Positions 30,336 to 39,529 of a DNA stretch of 64,000 bases are shown in pieces. Both the position numbers and the translations under genes were made by a program. Below the pieces are notes generated by a model. That model saw nothing but the letters and a program-made list of their open reading frames with translations. It had not been told where the DNA came from and did not search any database. The first letter of the stretch is position 1. Every line of letters begins with the position of its first letter. Source of the stretch: Sphingomonas sp. (lineage in GTDB: Bacteria > Pseudomonadota > Alphaproteobacteria > Sphingomonadales > Sphingomonadaceae); the NCBI GenBank assembly GCA_013001055.1, contig JABDNH010000015.1:1-64000 (forward strand), read 5' to 3'.

Positions 30336-31067
30336 TTAGTCGTGCGTATGATGCACGACCTCGATTCGATCCGGGCCGACCTTGATCTCGTTATAGCTGG
30401 GGCGATACCCGCGAAGTCGATCCGACAAGGTGCCCGCGCCGATGAGGCGGATCGACCGGCCGCGCGCGTCGACGGAAAGGTCGAACGGGGTGTGGACATG
30501 GCCAGTTAGGACGGCGTCCGCGCCGGCCTCGACGATCGCATGGAGCGCCTCGCGCCCGCCGCGCGTCGGCCCTTTGAGATGATATTCGTCCGTATCGATC
30601 AGCGGATGGTGGCAGGCGACCAGCTTGCGCTTGTTTTCAGGAGCGAGGCGCAGGCGGCGCAGCGTCTTTTCGAGGCTTTCGTCATTGACGTTTCCGTGCG
30701 CCCAATTGAAACGCCACTGCGCGCGCGCCGTGGTGTTCAGGGGAACGATTACGCAGTCTTCGAGATCGAGGTGCCGCTCCACCTTGTCTTTGAGTTTTTC
30801 CATTCGCCTGTGGGGCGAAAAAAAGCGTTCGATCAGGTTGAAATAAGGCAGGTCGTGGTTGCCGTACTTGACCGTGACCGGCGCAGGGAGGGCATCGAGA
30901 TATTCGGCCGCTGCATCGAATTGAGAGGGCAGCGCACGTTGCGTAACATCGCCGGTGACGATGATGCTGTCGGGTTTGCGTTCTTTCGCCTGCGCCCCAA
31001 ACCAGTCGAGCGCCTCGCGGTCTTCCGCACCGAAGTGCAGGTCGGAGATGTGAAGCAGGCAGGTCAT
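30336..31067 (-). CDS. Calcineurin-like metallophosphoesterase
   Basis: A 243-aa phosphoesterase of the CpdA/Icc type. All five metal motifs are visible: ISDLHFG (D-x-H), VTGDVTQ (G-D), YGNHDLP (G-N-H-D/E), ACHHPL (H) and LTGHVHTP (G-H-x-H). These enzymes cleave phosphodiesters or monoesters, for example cyclic nucleotides, but the substrate here is unknown. ATG 31067 overlaps the stop of the diacylglycerol-kinase-like gene (ATGA), so the two form an operon; the longer open frame upstream lies inside that gene. Confidence 0.88.
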   Translation of the reverse strand: MTCLLHISDLHFGAEDREALDWFGAQAKERKPDSIIVTGDVTQRALPSQFDAAAEYLDALPAPVTVKYGNHDLPYFNLIERFFSPHRRMEKLKDKVERHLDLEDCVIVPLNTTARAQWRFNWAHGNVNDESLEKTLRRLRLAPENKRKLVACHHPLIDTDEYHLKGPTRGGREALHAIVEAGADAVLTGHVHTPFDLSVDARGRSIRLIGAGTLSDRLRGYRPSYNEIKVGPDRIEVVHHTHD

Positions 31068-31909
31068 GAGCTTTCCGTGGTGAAAAAGGTGATGCGTGTC
31101 GTCTCGACAGTAAGGTGCGCCGGTGGATCGAGCAGGCGTTCCTCGCCGTCGAACAGCGCCCGGATCGGGTGATCGGACAGGAGAACAAGCTCTTCGTCGG
31201 CGTGATCGACCGGCAGGCGTAAATCGGTGAACAGGCCGCGTAGCCATGACCATGCCACCTTGAGCGATGTGCCCCAGCCCCGCGAGCTTATGGCATCGAT
31301 CTCCATCTCGTTGTCGCTCATCGGCTTGGCGAAGACCGCGCGATAGCGACCCTCTGCGTTGCGGATGCGAACTGACCGTGTGAACGTCAGTCGCCATGCG
31401 AATCGAAGCGCACGCCATGCGCGGTGAAGATCGGCGCTACGAACATTCTCCCGAACATGGACGAAACCGGCGACCGGTCCCGCGATGAGGCGGGCAAAGC
31501 TGGCGTGACCTTGGCAAGCGATGAACGGCAGGATCCGGGTGCGCGGCCGCTTGGCGACGGCACGCAACACCGTCTCGTGGTCGATATCGGGGTAAAGGAT
31601 CTTGGGAACAAGGTTCATCGTACCGCCGGCGAGGGCCAGGATCCGCCCGTCCCATTCGTCGTAGCGCGATGCCGCGCACGTGATGGTGCCATCGCCGCCC
31701 AGCGCGACCAGCGTATCGACGGATTGCGCCTCGAGCGAAGATTGCGGCGGCAGGTCTCCATCGGGAAAGCAGGTGCGCCCGACGAGCGTCCAGCCCAGGT
31801 CATCGATCGTCTCGATGATGCGCGAAAGCGCAACATCATCGGTCGACCGAGAGCTCTCGTTAAAGACGAGCCACAGCCGCGAAGGTGGCGTCACGTCGTT
31901 TGTCGACAT
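31064..31909 (-). CDS. Diacylglycerol/lipid kinase family protein
   Basis: A 281-aa protein of the DAG-kinase catalytic fold (YegS/BmrU-like). The nucleotide motif VALGGDGTITCAASRY and the downstream LALAGGTMNLVPKIL (GGTMN) are clear, followed by the all-beta C-terminal domain. It probably phosphorylates a lipid or sphingoid-type alcohol, but the substrate cannot be read from sequence. It is coupled to the phosphoesterase by a 4-nt overlap, suggesting a kinase-phosphatase pair acting in related metabolism. Confidence 0.83.
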   Translation of the reverse strand: MSTNDVTPPSRLWLVFNESSRSTDDVALSRIIETIDDLGWTLVGRTCFPDGDLPPQSSLEAQSVDTLVALGGDGTITCAASRYDEWDGRILALAGGTMNLVPKILYPDIDHETVLRAVAKRPRTRILPFIACQGHASFARLIAGPVAGFVHVRENVRSADLHRAWRALRFAWRLTFTRSVRIRNAEGRYRAVFAKPMSDNEMEIDAISSRGWGTSLKVAWSWLRGLFTDLRLPVDHADEELVLLSDHPIRALFDGEERLLDPPAHLTVETTRITFFTTESS

Positions 31910-31915
31910 GGCGAA

Positions 31916-31943
31916 GGGGCTTCACGCGCAAACATGAAGCCCC
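31916..31943. terminator. Hairpin between the FHS transporter and the lipid kinase
   Basis: GGGGCTTCA (31916-31924) and TGAAGCCCC (31935-31943) form perfect 9-bp arms. It lies after the transporter stop and just before the kinase start. There is no clear T run, so termination is only a possibility. Confidence 0.4.
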
Positions 31944-31982
31944 AACACCTCAGGCGGCAAAAAGCTGCCTATGCGACCTGTC

Positions 31983-33398
31983 TTACGCGGGGCGCCGCGC
32001 GTAGAAGCCGAAGCCAGCGATGATCGCGTAACAGATCGCCGGTAGCGTCAGCGCCATGGCGAGGCTGCCCGTCGCATCGGCGAGTACGCCGTAGAGCAGC
32101 GGCACCACCGCGCCGCCGAAGATGGCGACGTTGATGATGCCCGACCCGTCGGCAGCGCGTGCGCCAAGCTTTTCGCACGCGAGGCTGAAGATGGTCGGGA
32201 ACATGATCGAGTTCATCAGGCCGCAGGCGAGCAGACTGTACGCCGCGATTTCGCCGGTCGTGTTGGCCGAGATGGCAATCAGCGTGATCGCGCCCAGCGC
32301 ATTGAAGGCGAGCAGCTTGCCCGGGCTGACGACGCGCATCAGCGCGGAGCCGATGAAGCGGCCGACCATCGCACCGCCCCAATAGAGACCGATCATCCAG
32401 CCGATGACCTCCTCGGGCTGGCCCAGGACTCGTTCTTCGGCGAGATAGTTGATGATGATCGACCCGATCGAGACTTCCGCCCCGACATACAGGAAGATGC
32501 ACAAGGCGCCGTAGCTGAAGCGGGTGCGCGTCAAAAGATCGTTGTCATAAAGCCAGATCGCAGGCGCCGCGAGAATGAGCAGCATCCCCAGCCACTCGTT
32601 GATCTGGATGGCGGCGAATGCGCCTGCGGCGACCAAGGCGAGGCCGACGAGATAGCGGTTGTTGGTGACGAGCTGGCTGTCGCCCATGCTCTTGGCGTCG
32701 TGCGGCAGGCGGTTGCGAAACGACCATACGGCCAGCGCGACGATGCCGATCAGCACGGCAAGCCCCAAGTAGCCTTGCCAAATCGCCTTGCTTTCGGCCT
32801 GGCGATATTCGGTAAGCGCCTGGCCGGTAAGTTCGGCTGCGCTGGTGTCGGCAAGGCTGCCGAGGATCACGGCCGCGCCGACGATCGGGAAGACCGTAGT
32901 GCCGAGCGAGTTGAACGCTTGCGCAAAGGTCAGACGACTGTGCGCAGTCCTGGGAGGTCCCAGCAGCGAGATCAGCGGATTGGCCACGACCTGCACGATC
33001 ACTACGCCGGAGGCGAGGATGAACAGGGCGCCCAGGAAGATTGCGTAGGTGGCCGTTTGCGAGGCCGGAATGAATAGCAAGCAGCCCAAAATCATGAGCG
33101 AGAGACCCGCGACGGCACCGCGCATATAGCCGATCCTCTTGACCAGCTTGGCGCCCGGGATGCCAATCAGCAGGTAGGCCGCGAAAAAGCAGAACTGTAC
33201 CAGCATGGCCTGCGTGTAGTTGAGCGTGAAGAGCTCTTTCAGTTTCGGGATGATGACATCGTTGAGGCTGGTGATGCCGCCGAATATGAAAAACAGGCCA
33301 AAGACAAAATATTGCAGGCCAGGCGCATTCACCCCCTGGCCTTCGTCGATCGCAGGACGCGGATCGGTGCTGCTGCTTACTTCGGGCGCGATTGCCAT
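31983..33398 (-). CDS. FHS-family sugar:H+ symporter (glucose/galactose MFS)
   Basis: A 471-aa major-facilitator protein with about 12 membrane segments, of the fucose/galactose/glucose (FHS) family. Typical parts are FFIFGGITSLNDVIIPKLKELF in TM1, QFCFFAAYLLIGIPGAKLVKRIGY, and ANPLISLLGPPRTAHSRLTFAQAFNSLGT. It imports a hexose, probably glucose or another monosaccharide released by the GH3 enzyme in this locus. A LacI-type operator lies 47 nt upstream of its ATG, identical at 11 of 12 bases with that of the lacI gene. Confidence 0.92.
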   Translation of the reverse strand: MAIAPEVSSSTDPRPAIDEGQGVNAPGLQYFVFGLFFIFGGITSLNDVIIPKLKELFTLNYTQAMLVQFCFFAAYLLIGIPGAKLVKRIGYMRGAVAGLSLMILGCLLFIPASQTATYAIFLGALFILASGVVIVQVVANPLISLLGPPRTAHSRLTFAQAFNSLGTTVFPIVGAAVILGSLADTSAAELTGQALTEYRQAESKAIWQGYLGLAVLIGIVALAVWSFRNRLPHDAKSMGDSQLVTNNRYLVGLALVAAGAFAAIQINEWLGMLLILAAPAIWLYDNDLLTRTRFSYGALCIFLYVGAEVSIGSIIINYLAEERVLGQPEEVIGWMIGLYWGGAMVGRFIGSALMRVVSPGKLLAFNALGAITLIAISANTTGEIAAYSLLACGLMNSIMFPTIFSLACEKLGARAADGSGIINVAIFGGAVVPLLYGVLADATGSLAMALTLPAICYAIIAGFGFYARRPA

Positions 33399-33444
33399 GA
33401 AAACTCCCCCGACTGATTGAATGTCGTCTATTGCTGTCGCCGTT

Positions 33445-33458
33445 TGTGAACGATCACA
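33445..33458. promoter_or_regulatory. LacI-type operator upstream of the FHS transporter
   Basis: TGTGAACGATCACA is a palindrome with 5-bp perfect arms and differs at one base from GTGAACGTTCAC found before lacI. It predicts control of the sugar transporter by the same repressor. The rest of the 33399-33694 gap holds the divergent promoters; I see no further gene there. Confidence 0.7.
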
Positions 33459-33694
33459 GGACGCTCGTCCATAGCGATTAATTGGCGTCCCCCTACGCCG
33501 TGCAATTCAGCTTCCGGAGCGCGGGCGACTGCCCGCGATCGTCTAAGACGGGATGCGTTTGAAGCCCTTGAGAGCCAATCGTCGGCTAATGCCTGCCTTT
33601 CGGCGTATAAGAGTTGCCGGCTGGCCAAGCTTGGTGAACTTTGGTGCACGAGGTGTGCGCAGCGGGATTTTGCTACAGGGAACACGAATACGGG

Positions 33695-34768
33695 ATGATT
33701 TCAGCAGCACCCTACAAGGCGGGAGACCGCTGGCACCTGCGCCGCGCCGCGATTGTCATTACCTTTTTCTTCCTCGCCTTCGAGGAAGCGATATGGTGGG
33801 GCCGCGCCGCCTTGTTCGAACAATATGCCTACAAGTTTGAATGGTTTTTCTTCATCCGGTCGAACCTCGCCAGCATCGGATGCTGCGCCGCGCTTTACGC
33901 CATCTTCGAATATTTCCAGCACCGCCGCTTCTGGCAGCTCGCCGCGATGGTCGCCGTATTATCGCTGCTGTTCGGTTGGCTTAGAATGTATATCGGCGCG
34001 CAGTTCGCCATCGCCGATGGATACACCGACGTGGAAACCGGCTTCCTCGCCTTGATGTCGGCGTGGTGGTTTCATTTCTTTCTGGCGTGGAGTGCTGTGA
34101 TCGTGGCGCTCCTTTATTCCGAGCGCATCCGGCGCGAGCGCCGGGCCACCGGCACCGCGCGCCGCAGTGCCCATGACGCGCAGATGCGTGCCGTACGCTA
34201 TCGGCTCAACCCGCATTTCCTGTTCAACACGCTCAACTCGATCGGCACGCTCATCCTCGAAAGGAGAAGCGAGGCGGCGGAAGGCCTCATCGGAAGGTTT
34301 TCCGCTTTTCTTCGCGCCAGCCTGAAGGCCGACCCTTATGCCGATCACACGCTCTACGCCGAATTCGAGCAGCTGCGCCAATATCTTGGTATCGAGCAAA
34401 CGCGTTTTCCCGACCGACTCCGCGTCACTGTCGACTTGCCAGCGGAAATCGAGGACGCGTTGGTTCCGCCCTTTTTGCTCCAGCCCTTGCTCGAGGATGC
34501 GATCCAGTTAGGCGTCGCGCCGGTTGCAGGAGAGACCCATCTCGATCTTTCCGCCGAAGTTATCGACCGGGCACTGCGCCTCAAGCTGGTGGAACGTCAC
34601 GCGCAGCCCATGCCCGATCTTGAACGGCGCGCATCGCGCGTCGTCGGGGAACGGCTGACGCAGCGTTTCGGCGATCGCGCCTCGATCGACGTTGATCGCG
34701 CTGAAGACCGGCTGACGATCCTGGTGCGTCTTCCGGTACATATGGGCGGCAAGGGGATTGCCGCATGA
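33695..34768 (+). CDS. LytS-type sensor protein with degenerate kinase domain
   Basis: A 357-aa membrane sensor with about four N-terminal helices (residues ~18-142) and a His-kinase dimerisation motif RYRLNPHFLFNTLNSIG (His174). The ATP-binding domain is poor: the N box reads LLEDAIQLGV where active members have LVENA, and no glycine-rich G1/G2 boxes are found. It therefore may not bind ATP. ATG 33695 gives the best N-terminus, although the ribosome site is weak; an upstream TTG (33641) is possible. It overlaps the next, intact kinase by 4 nt. Confidence 0.85.
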   Translation: MISAAPYKAGDRWHLRRAAIVITFFFLAFEEAIWWGRAALFEQYAYKFEWFFFIRSNLASIGCCAALYAIFEYFQHRRFWQLAAMVAVLSLLFGWLRMYIGAQFAIADGYTDVETGFLALMSAWWFHFFLAWSAVIVALLYSERIRRERRATGTARRSAHDAQMRAVRYRLNPHFLFNTLNSIGTLILERRSEAAEGLIGRFSAFLRASLKADPYADHTLYAEFEQLRQYLGIEQTRFPDRLRVTVDLPAEIEDALVPPFLLQPLLEDAIQLGVAPVAGETHLDLSAEVIDRALRLKLVERHAQPMPDLERRASRVVGERLTQRFGDRASIDVDRAEDRLTILVRLPVHMGGKGIAA

Positions 34769-35841
34769 TGGACCTGTCGCGCGACGAGCGCCGCCAGCTG
34801 CGCCGCTGGGCATTGACCCTCAGCGTGCTGCTCTGGCTGGGCGAGATCATCTACTTGGAATTGCGGCTCCAATTCGTCGGTAGCGCCGACGATGCCGAAT
34901 TCAGCTGGGCGCTGCTCCAGGTCATGCGATTGGTCTGGGCGGCCAGCGCAATCGCCATTGGCGCGCTGGTCTACCTGGTAATCGAGCGATACCTGGAACG
35001 ACCCTTCTGGCAGATCGCGCTTATGCTTTTCGCAATGGTCATCGCGGTCGGAACGGTCCACAGCCTCGCCAATCGCTGGGCCTTCGATGTTGCCTTTGCC
35101 GAAGTCACCAAGGGCCCGGAAGTCTACATGACGGTCGCCTACTGGCTGCACCTGCAGCTCGCCTGGGCTGCGCTGATCCTCGCTCTGCTGTACTCGGTCA
35201 GAATGCGGCGCGAGCAATTGGGCCGTGCGCAGGCGCAGGCGAATGCACAGAAGGCGGAAATCCAGGCCTTGCGTTACCAGGTCAATCCGCACTTCCTGTT
35301 CAACACGCTGAACAGCGTTTCCGCGCTGGTGCTCGACGAGCGCGGGAAGGAGGCGGAATCCATATTGCGCCGCCTGTCCGAATTTCTGCGCGGCGGGCTG
35401 TCGGCAGACCCCCTCGAGGATATTCCGCTCGAAGAAGAGGTGGCGCAGCAGCTCGTCTACCTCGACATCGAACGGTCACGCTTTGGCGAGCGCATCCACG
35501 TCGAGACGGATATCGATCCGACGCTGGGCAGCGAGAAAGTGCCGAGCTTCATTCTCCAGCCCCTCGTCGAAAATGCAGTGAAGTACGCAGTTGCGCGCTC
35601 GACGGGCCCGGTGACGGTGCGGATAGAAGCCAAAGACATGGGAGATCGTTTCCGTCTTGCGGTCACCGATGACGGTGACATCGGGGTCAAACCCTCTGCG
35701 GGGACCGGCACCGGGCTTCGCAACGTCCGCGAGCGACTCCACGCGCGTTACGGCGATGATTTTGATTTCGACGCAGGTCCATTGGGTGCGGGTGGATACC
35801 GCGTCGAACTGACCTTGCCTCGACAGGCGGCGCGAACATGA
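34765..35841 (+). CDS. LytS-family sensor histidine kinase
   Basis: A 358-aa kinase with four membrane helices (residues ~13-145), a coiled linker, and the phospho-acceptor motif YQVNPHFLFNTLNSVS (His176). The ATPase domain is complete: N box LVENAVKYAV, then LAVTDDGD and the glycine box GTGTGLRNVRERL. It probably phosphorylates the LytTR regulator encoded next (4-nt overlap). The stimulus is unknown, but the position inside a sugar-use locus suggests a link to carbohydrate or envelope status. Confidence 0.92.
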   Translation: MMDLSRDERRQLRRWALTLSVLLWLGEIIYLELRLQFVGSADDAEFSWALLQVMRLVWAASAIAIGALVYLVIERYLERPFWQIALMLFAMVIAVGTVHSLANRWAFDVAFAEVTKGPEVYMTVAYWLHLQLAWAALILALLYSVRMRREQLGRAQAQANAQKAEIQALRYQVNPHFLFNTLNSVSALVLDERGKEAESILRRLSEFLRGGLSADPLEDIPLEEEVAQQLVYLDIERSRFGERIHVETDIDPTLGSEKVPSFILQPLVENAVKYAVARSTGPVTVRIEAKDMGDRFRLAVTDDGDIGVKPSAGTGTGLRNVRERLHARYGDDFDFDAGPLGAGGYRVELTLPRQAART

Positions 35842-36632
35842 CCCTGCGCACCCTGATCGCCGATGACGAACCGCTGGCGCAGCGGCGACTGGTCATTGCA
35901 CTCAACAAGCTCGACGATATCGACCTCGTCGGCACGGCGGATGATGGCGAACAGGCGCTCGAAGCGATTGCCGTGCTCAAACCCGACCTGTTGCTGCTCG
36001 ACGTGATGATGCCCGGGATGAACGGGTTCGAGCTTCTCAAGGCGCTCGAGGTCGAAGACCCCCCGGCGGTAATCTTCGTTACGGCTTTTGATAATTACGC
36101 CGTCGACGCTTTCAACGAAGGCGCTCTCGATTACGTGCTCAAGCCAGTGGACGAAACCCGCTTATGCAAAGCCATCGACCGGGCGCGCGACCGCCGCCGG
36201 AACTTGAAAGCCGAGGCGCGTGTCGAACAATTGCGCGATGTCGTCGCCCGTTTGGACCAGGCGCGCGCTGACGATTTGCAAAGCCCTTATGATCAGGATT
36301 TGTGGATCAGTAGCCGCGGTTCGGTGGTGCGCGTTCCGGTCAGGGACGTACGCTGTTTCAGGGCCGCGGGTGACTATGTCAGCGTGCAGACCGATACCGC
36401 CAAGCATCTTGCCGACGATACGATTACCTCGCTGAACGACCGGCTCGATCCCGACCAATTCTTGCGGGTTCACCGCTCGAGTATCGTCAATCTTTCGGCA
36501 GTGCGGGCAATCGAACGCGAGAAATTCGGCGCGGTTGTTCTGGTGCTCGATGACAAGACGCGTATTCGCGTCAGCAAGTCTTACAAGAAAGAAACTTTAC
36601 AGCGACTTACCCACAAGGGCTCGGCGGCCTGA
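35838..36632 (+). CDS. LytTR-family response regulator
   Basis: A 264-aa DNA-binding response regulator. The receiver domain has acidic residues in IADDEPLAQRR, phospho-acceptor Asp55 in LLLLDVMMPG, the Thr of VTAFDNYA and the Lys of YVLKPVDE. The C-terminal LytTR domain (residues ~155-255) reads DLWISSRGSVVRVPVRDV, FLRVHRSSIVNLSAV and KTRIRVSKSYKKETLQRL. It is last of three overlapping genes with the two LytS-type sensors, a single signalling unit. The targets are unknown. Confidence 0.95.
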   Translation: MTLRTLIADDEPLAQRRLVIALNKLDDIDLVGTADDGEQALEAIAVLKPDLLLLDVMMPGMNGFELLKALEVEDPPAVIFVTAFDNYAVDAFNEGALDYVLKPVDETRLCKAIDRARDRRRNLKAEARVEQLRDVVARLDQARADDLQSPYDQDLWISSRGSVVRVPVRDVRCFRAAGDYVSVQTDTAKHLADDTITSLNDRLDPDQFLRVHRSSIVNLSAVRAIEREKFGAVVLVLDDKTRIRVSKSYKKETLQRLTHKGSAA

Positions 36633-36720
36633 CCGCTCCGATCGGTTGTTCGCCGAAACGCCCAAGCCGGTCACCGATCGCCCTCTCGTATGGCAACGAA
36701 AATTTCGGCATGGTCGCTTC

Positions 36721-36836
36721 GCGGCCATGGAAGGTCGTGAAGGGGGATGCGCGCAGCATCGGAGCGGTTTCTGAGAGCCCCGCAAGCCCCGACGCCGCGT
36801 CATCCGGGTCTCTTCGCTGCGCCTTCCATGGTCCGC
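36721..36836. other. Structured intergenic inverted-repeat element
   Basis: In the 219-nt gap between the LytTR gene and the convergent GH3 gene, GCGG-CCATGGAAGG (36721-36734) pairs with CCTTCCATGG-T-CCGC (36822-36836), 14 bp with one bulge. The 87 nt between contain further helices: GATGC/GCATC (36746-36760), GAGA-G-CCC/GGGTCTC (36773-36812) and GACG/CGTC (36791-36801). This may be a small RNA, a folded 3' end or a miniature transposon; no coding role is seen. Confidence 0.45.
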
Positions 36837-36851
36837 TGCTCGATTGACCGA

Positions 36852-39227
36852 TCAGAAGGAGCATTCAGTCCCTTCGGGCATTTCCTGGCGGGCGATGCTC
36901 GAAATCTTGATCGACATCGGTGCGACTGAACGGATCATGATCGAATCGCCGAGACCCGGCGCGCAATCATCGGTGATGATCATCTCGCGCCAGCCCTTGC
37001 CTGCGCTCAGCTGCAGCTGTCGCATGATATCGAATTCGGTATTGCCGACCATCATCAGCACAGGCGCGGCCGGCTGCGCATCGAGCGCATATTCGATGCG
37101 ATAGGCGCCGCTCCCCATCGTGTCGGACGCCAGCGTGATGCGTGCATCGGGAGCGAAGATGATCTCGCGGGCGTCTTCCTGGCGGTTGCGATCCAGGCCG
37201 CGCGCCACGATGCCGACCGCCTCGCCGCGAAGATTGGGCAGGGCGCGCCCACCCGCGCTGGCGCTGATGCCGTCGGCCAGGCGACCGTTCACGAACCAGT
37301 CGGCCACCGGCGTGGCATCCAATAGGCCGCAATCCTCGCTCAACGTGCCGAGCGAGGTAGGTGTGCCCTGGCTGTTGCCGTATCCGACATTGAACAGCGC
37401 GCCATCGGGTCCGTTGACCGGGGCGCCGCCGCAATTGGCGGGCCAGCTGAACGACAGGCGACCCGTCGCATCGCGTGCACCGTAAAGTATGTCGGCGACA
37501 CCTGCGCCTTCGCTACCGGGCAACCACGACGCGATGAAGGCGTCCGACACGTTGATCTCGCGGTTCATCCATATGGGGCGACCGCTCAGGAATATTGCGA
37601 TGGCAGGGATGCCCTCGGCATCAAATTTGCGCAGCAGCTCCAGTCCTTCGGTGTTGGCGAGGATGGCGTTCTTACGATCGCCCGCAAACTCGGCATAGGG
37701 CTCCTCGCCGAAAACCACGATCGCGACGTCAGGCTTGTTGTCGTAGCTGCCGTCGACCGACAGCGTCGCGTCGCCGCCGCTAGCCGCTGCGGCCTGTTCG
37801 ATGCCCGACCAAATGGAGGTCGCGCCCGGGAACATGTCGTTGCCCAGCTCAAGGCCGCCCTGCCATGTCAGCGTCCAGCCCCCCGCGGCCTGTGCGATAC
37901 TGTCAGCGGCGGTGCCGGCGACGAGAATGCTGGCGCCTTCCTCGATCGGGAGCACACCCGTATTCTTCAAGATCACCTGGCTCTTGGCTACGGCTTCGCG
38001 CGCGACCGCGCGGTGCGGTGCAAAACCCAGCTTGTCATATTCGCCCGCATTGGGCCGCGCTGATGGTTTCAGCGCATCGTCATCGAGTAGGCCGGCGCGC
38101 ATCTTCACGCGCAAAACGCGGGTCACGGCTTCATCGACCCGTTCCATCGGAATAGTGCCGTCGCCGACTTGCGCGATCAGCCTATCCATCAGCCCCTTCC
38201 AGTCGTCCGGCACCATGTAGATGTCGAGACCGGCAAGCAGTGATTGGGCGCAATCGGTTACGGTGCACCCGGCCACCTGCCCATGACCGTTCCAGTCGCC
38301 GACGACGAGCCCGTCAAAGCCCAGTTCGTCGCGCAGCACGTCGGTCAGCAGCTCCTTGTTGCCGTGCATCTTCCTGCCGTTGATGGAGTTGAAGCTGGCC
38401 ATGATGGTTTCGACGCCCGCTTCGATCACGGCGGGGTAGGGCGTGATGTGGATCTTGGCGAGCTCGGCAAGATCGCCGTTCACATCACCCTGGTCGACGC
38501 CCTGATCGGTGCCGCCGTCGCCGAAGAAATGCTTGGCCGTCGCGATAACGCGGCCGCGCCCTAGATAATCTTCGTCGTCTTTCTTGCCCTGAAGTCCTTC
38601 AACCAATGCGGCGCCCATCGTGGCAACAATGGCAGGATCTTCCGAATAGCTTTCATAGGTGCGGCCCCAGCGATCGTCGCGGGCGACCGCGACAGTCGGC
38701 GAGAAGTTCCAGTCGATACCGGTGACTTCGATTTCTGTCGCCGTCGCGGCGCCGATGCGATGAACAAGTTCGGCATCGCCCGTCGCGCCCAGGCCGATAT
38801 TGTGCGGGAAGATGGTGGCGCCGATAACATTGGTATGGCCGTGCACCGCATCGGTACCCCACATCACCGGGATGACGGGTTCATCGTCCGGCAGCGGGCG
38901 GGTCGAAGCTTCCCACATTTCATCGGCGAGCTTGAGCCACGCAGGCCCCGGTGCAAATTCGTCGCCATAGGGACCGCCATTGCCACCATTGAGATAGCTA
39001 CCAAAGCGATAGCGCTGCATATCCTCGGCAGTGAAACTGTTGATTTGCGGCTGGATGAGCTGGGCAATCTTGCGCTCCAGGCTCATGCGCGAGACCATGT
39101 CAGCGATGCGCGCTTCATCGGACATTGCAGGAGCCATTGCAGCGTCCGACGCCGGTTCGACCGGCACCATTTCGGCGCTACACGCGGCCACCCCGATGGC
39201 CAAGATGCTGGGAAACCAACGCTTCAC
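36852..39227 (-). CDS. Glycoside hydrolase family 3 lipoprotein (beta-glucosidase type)
   Basis: A 791-aa exported enzyme cleaving beta-linked glucosides. The start is GTG 39227 with GGAG 7 nt upstream; it gives a lipoprotein signal ending VAAC (Cys16). Then come the GH3 N-terminal barrel (SLERKIAQLIQPQ, WGTDAVHGHTNV, ATAKHFFGDG, nucleophile Asp in VVGDWNGHGQ), the GH3 C-terminal domain (ILVAGTAADS, VVFGEEPYAE) and an ExoP-like C-terminal beta domain. Similar proteins are exo-1,3/1,4-beta-glucanases. It shares a 302-bp divergent region, with a LacI operator, with lacI. Confidence 0.93.
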   Translation of the reverse strand: MKRWFPSILAIGVAACSAEMVPVEPASDAAMAPAMSDEARIADMVSRMSLERKIAQLIQPQINSFTAEDMQRYRFGSYLNGGNGGPYGDEFAPGPAWLKLADEMWEASTRPLPDDEPVIPVMWGTDAVHGHTNVIGATIFPHNIGLGATGDAELVHRIGAATATEIEVTGIDWNFSPTVAVARDDRWGRTYESYSEDPAIVATMGAALVEGLQGKKDDEDYLGRGRVIATAKHFFGDGGTDQGVDQGDVNGDLAELAKIHITPYPAVIEAGVETIMASFNSINGRKMHGNKELLTDVLRDELGFDGLVVGDWNGHGQVAGCTVTDCAQSLLAGLDIYMVPDDWKGLMDRLIAQVGDGTIPMERVDEAVTRVLRVKMRAGLLDDDALKPSARPNAGEYDKLGFAPHRAVAREAVAKSQVILKNTGVLPIEEGASILVAGTAADSIAQAAGGWTLTWQGGLELGNDMFPGATSIWSGIEQAAAASGGDATLSVDGSYDNKPDVAIVVFGEEPYAEFAGDRKNAILANTEGLELLRKFDAEGIPAIAIFLSGRPIWMNREINVSDAFIASWLPGSEGAGVADILYGARDATGRLSFSWPANCGGAPVNGPDGALFNVGYGNSQGTPTSLGTLSEDCGLLDATPVADWFVNGRLADGISASAGGRALPNLRGEAVGIVARGLDRNRQEDAREIIFAPDARITLASDTMGSGAYRIEYALDAQPAAPVLMMVGNTEFDIMRQLQLSAGKGWREMIITDDCAPGLGDSIMIRSVAPMSIKISSIARQEMPEGTECSF

Positions 39228-39529
39228 GATCGCTCTCCAAATTTGCGGGCGCTGTGTCGTTGGCGCCTCTCTGAAACGGCTTGGAGGAATATTGGCCGAA
39301 GCCGGCAGAGCCGACTCCGGCCATTCCCCCATTAAGTCGCACACGAAGGGTCACATACGACTTGCCAAGTTCAGGCGGCGGCAAGCCCCCTGCCAAGAGA
39401 CGTAACGGGTACGGACGGCCCGCTCGGTCAACGCCTGAACAACCTGCATAGCCAAAAACGTGAACGTTCACAATTATGAAAAAACTGGCATAATGGCATG
39501 AAGTTTGGGAGAGCCTGTGGCGGGGTAGC
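39228..39529. other. Divergent promoter region between GH3 gene and lacI
   Basis: This 302-bp region holds no gene that I can support. Its one clear signal is the perfect LacI-type palindrome at 39460-39471. Promoters for both genes must lie here. Confidence 0.6.
39460..39471. promoter_or_regulatory. LacI-type operator between the GH3 gene and lacI
   Basis: GTGAACGTTCAC is a perfect 12-bp palindrome, 59 nt upstream of the lacI start. It is the best copy of a motif also found before the FHS transporter and twice before the TonB receptor, so it probably gives autoregulation and control of the GH3 gene. Confidence 0.75.
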
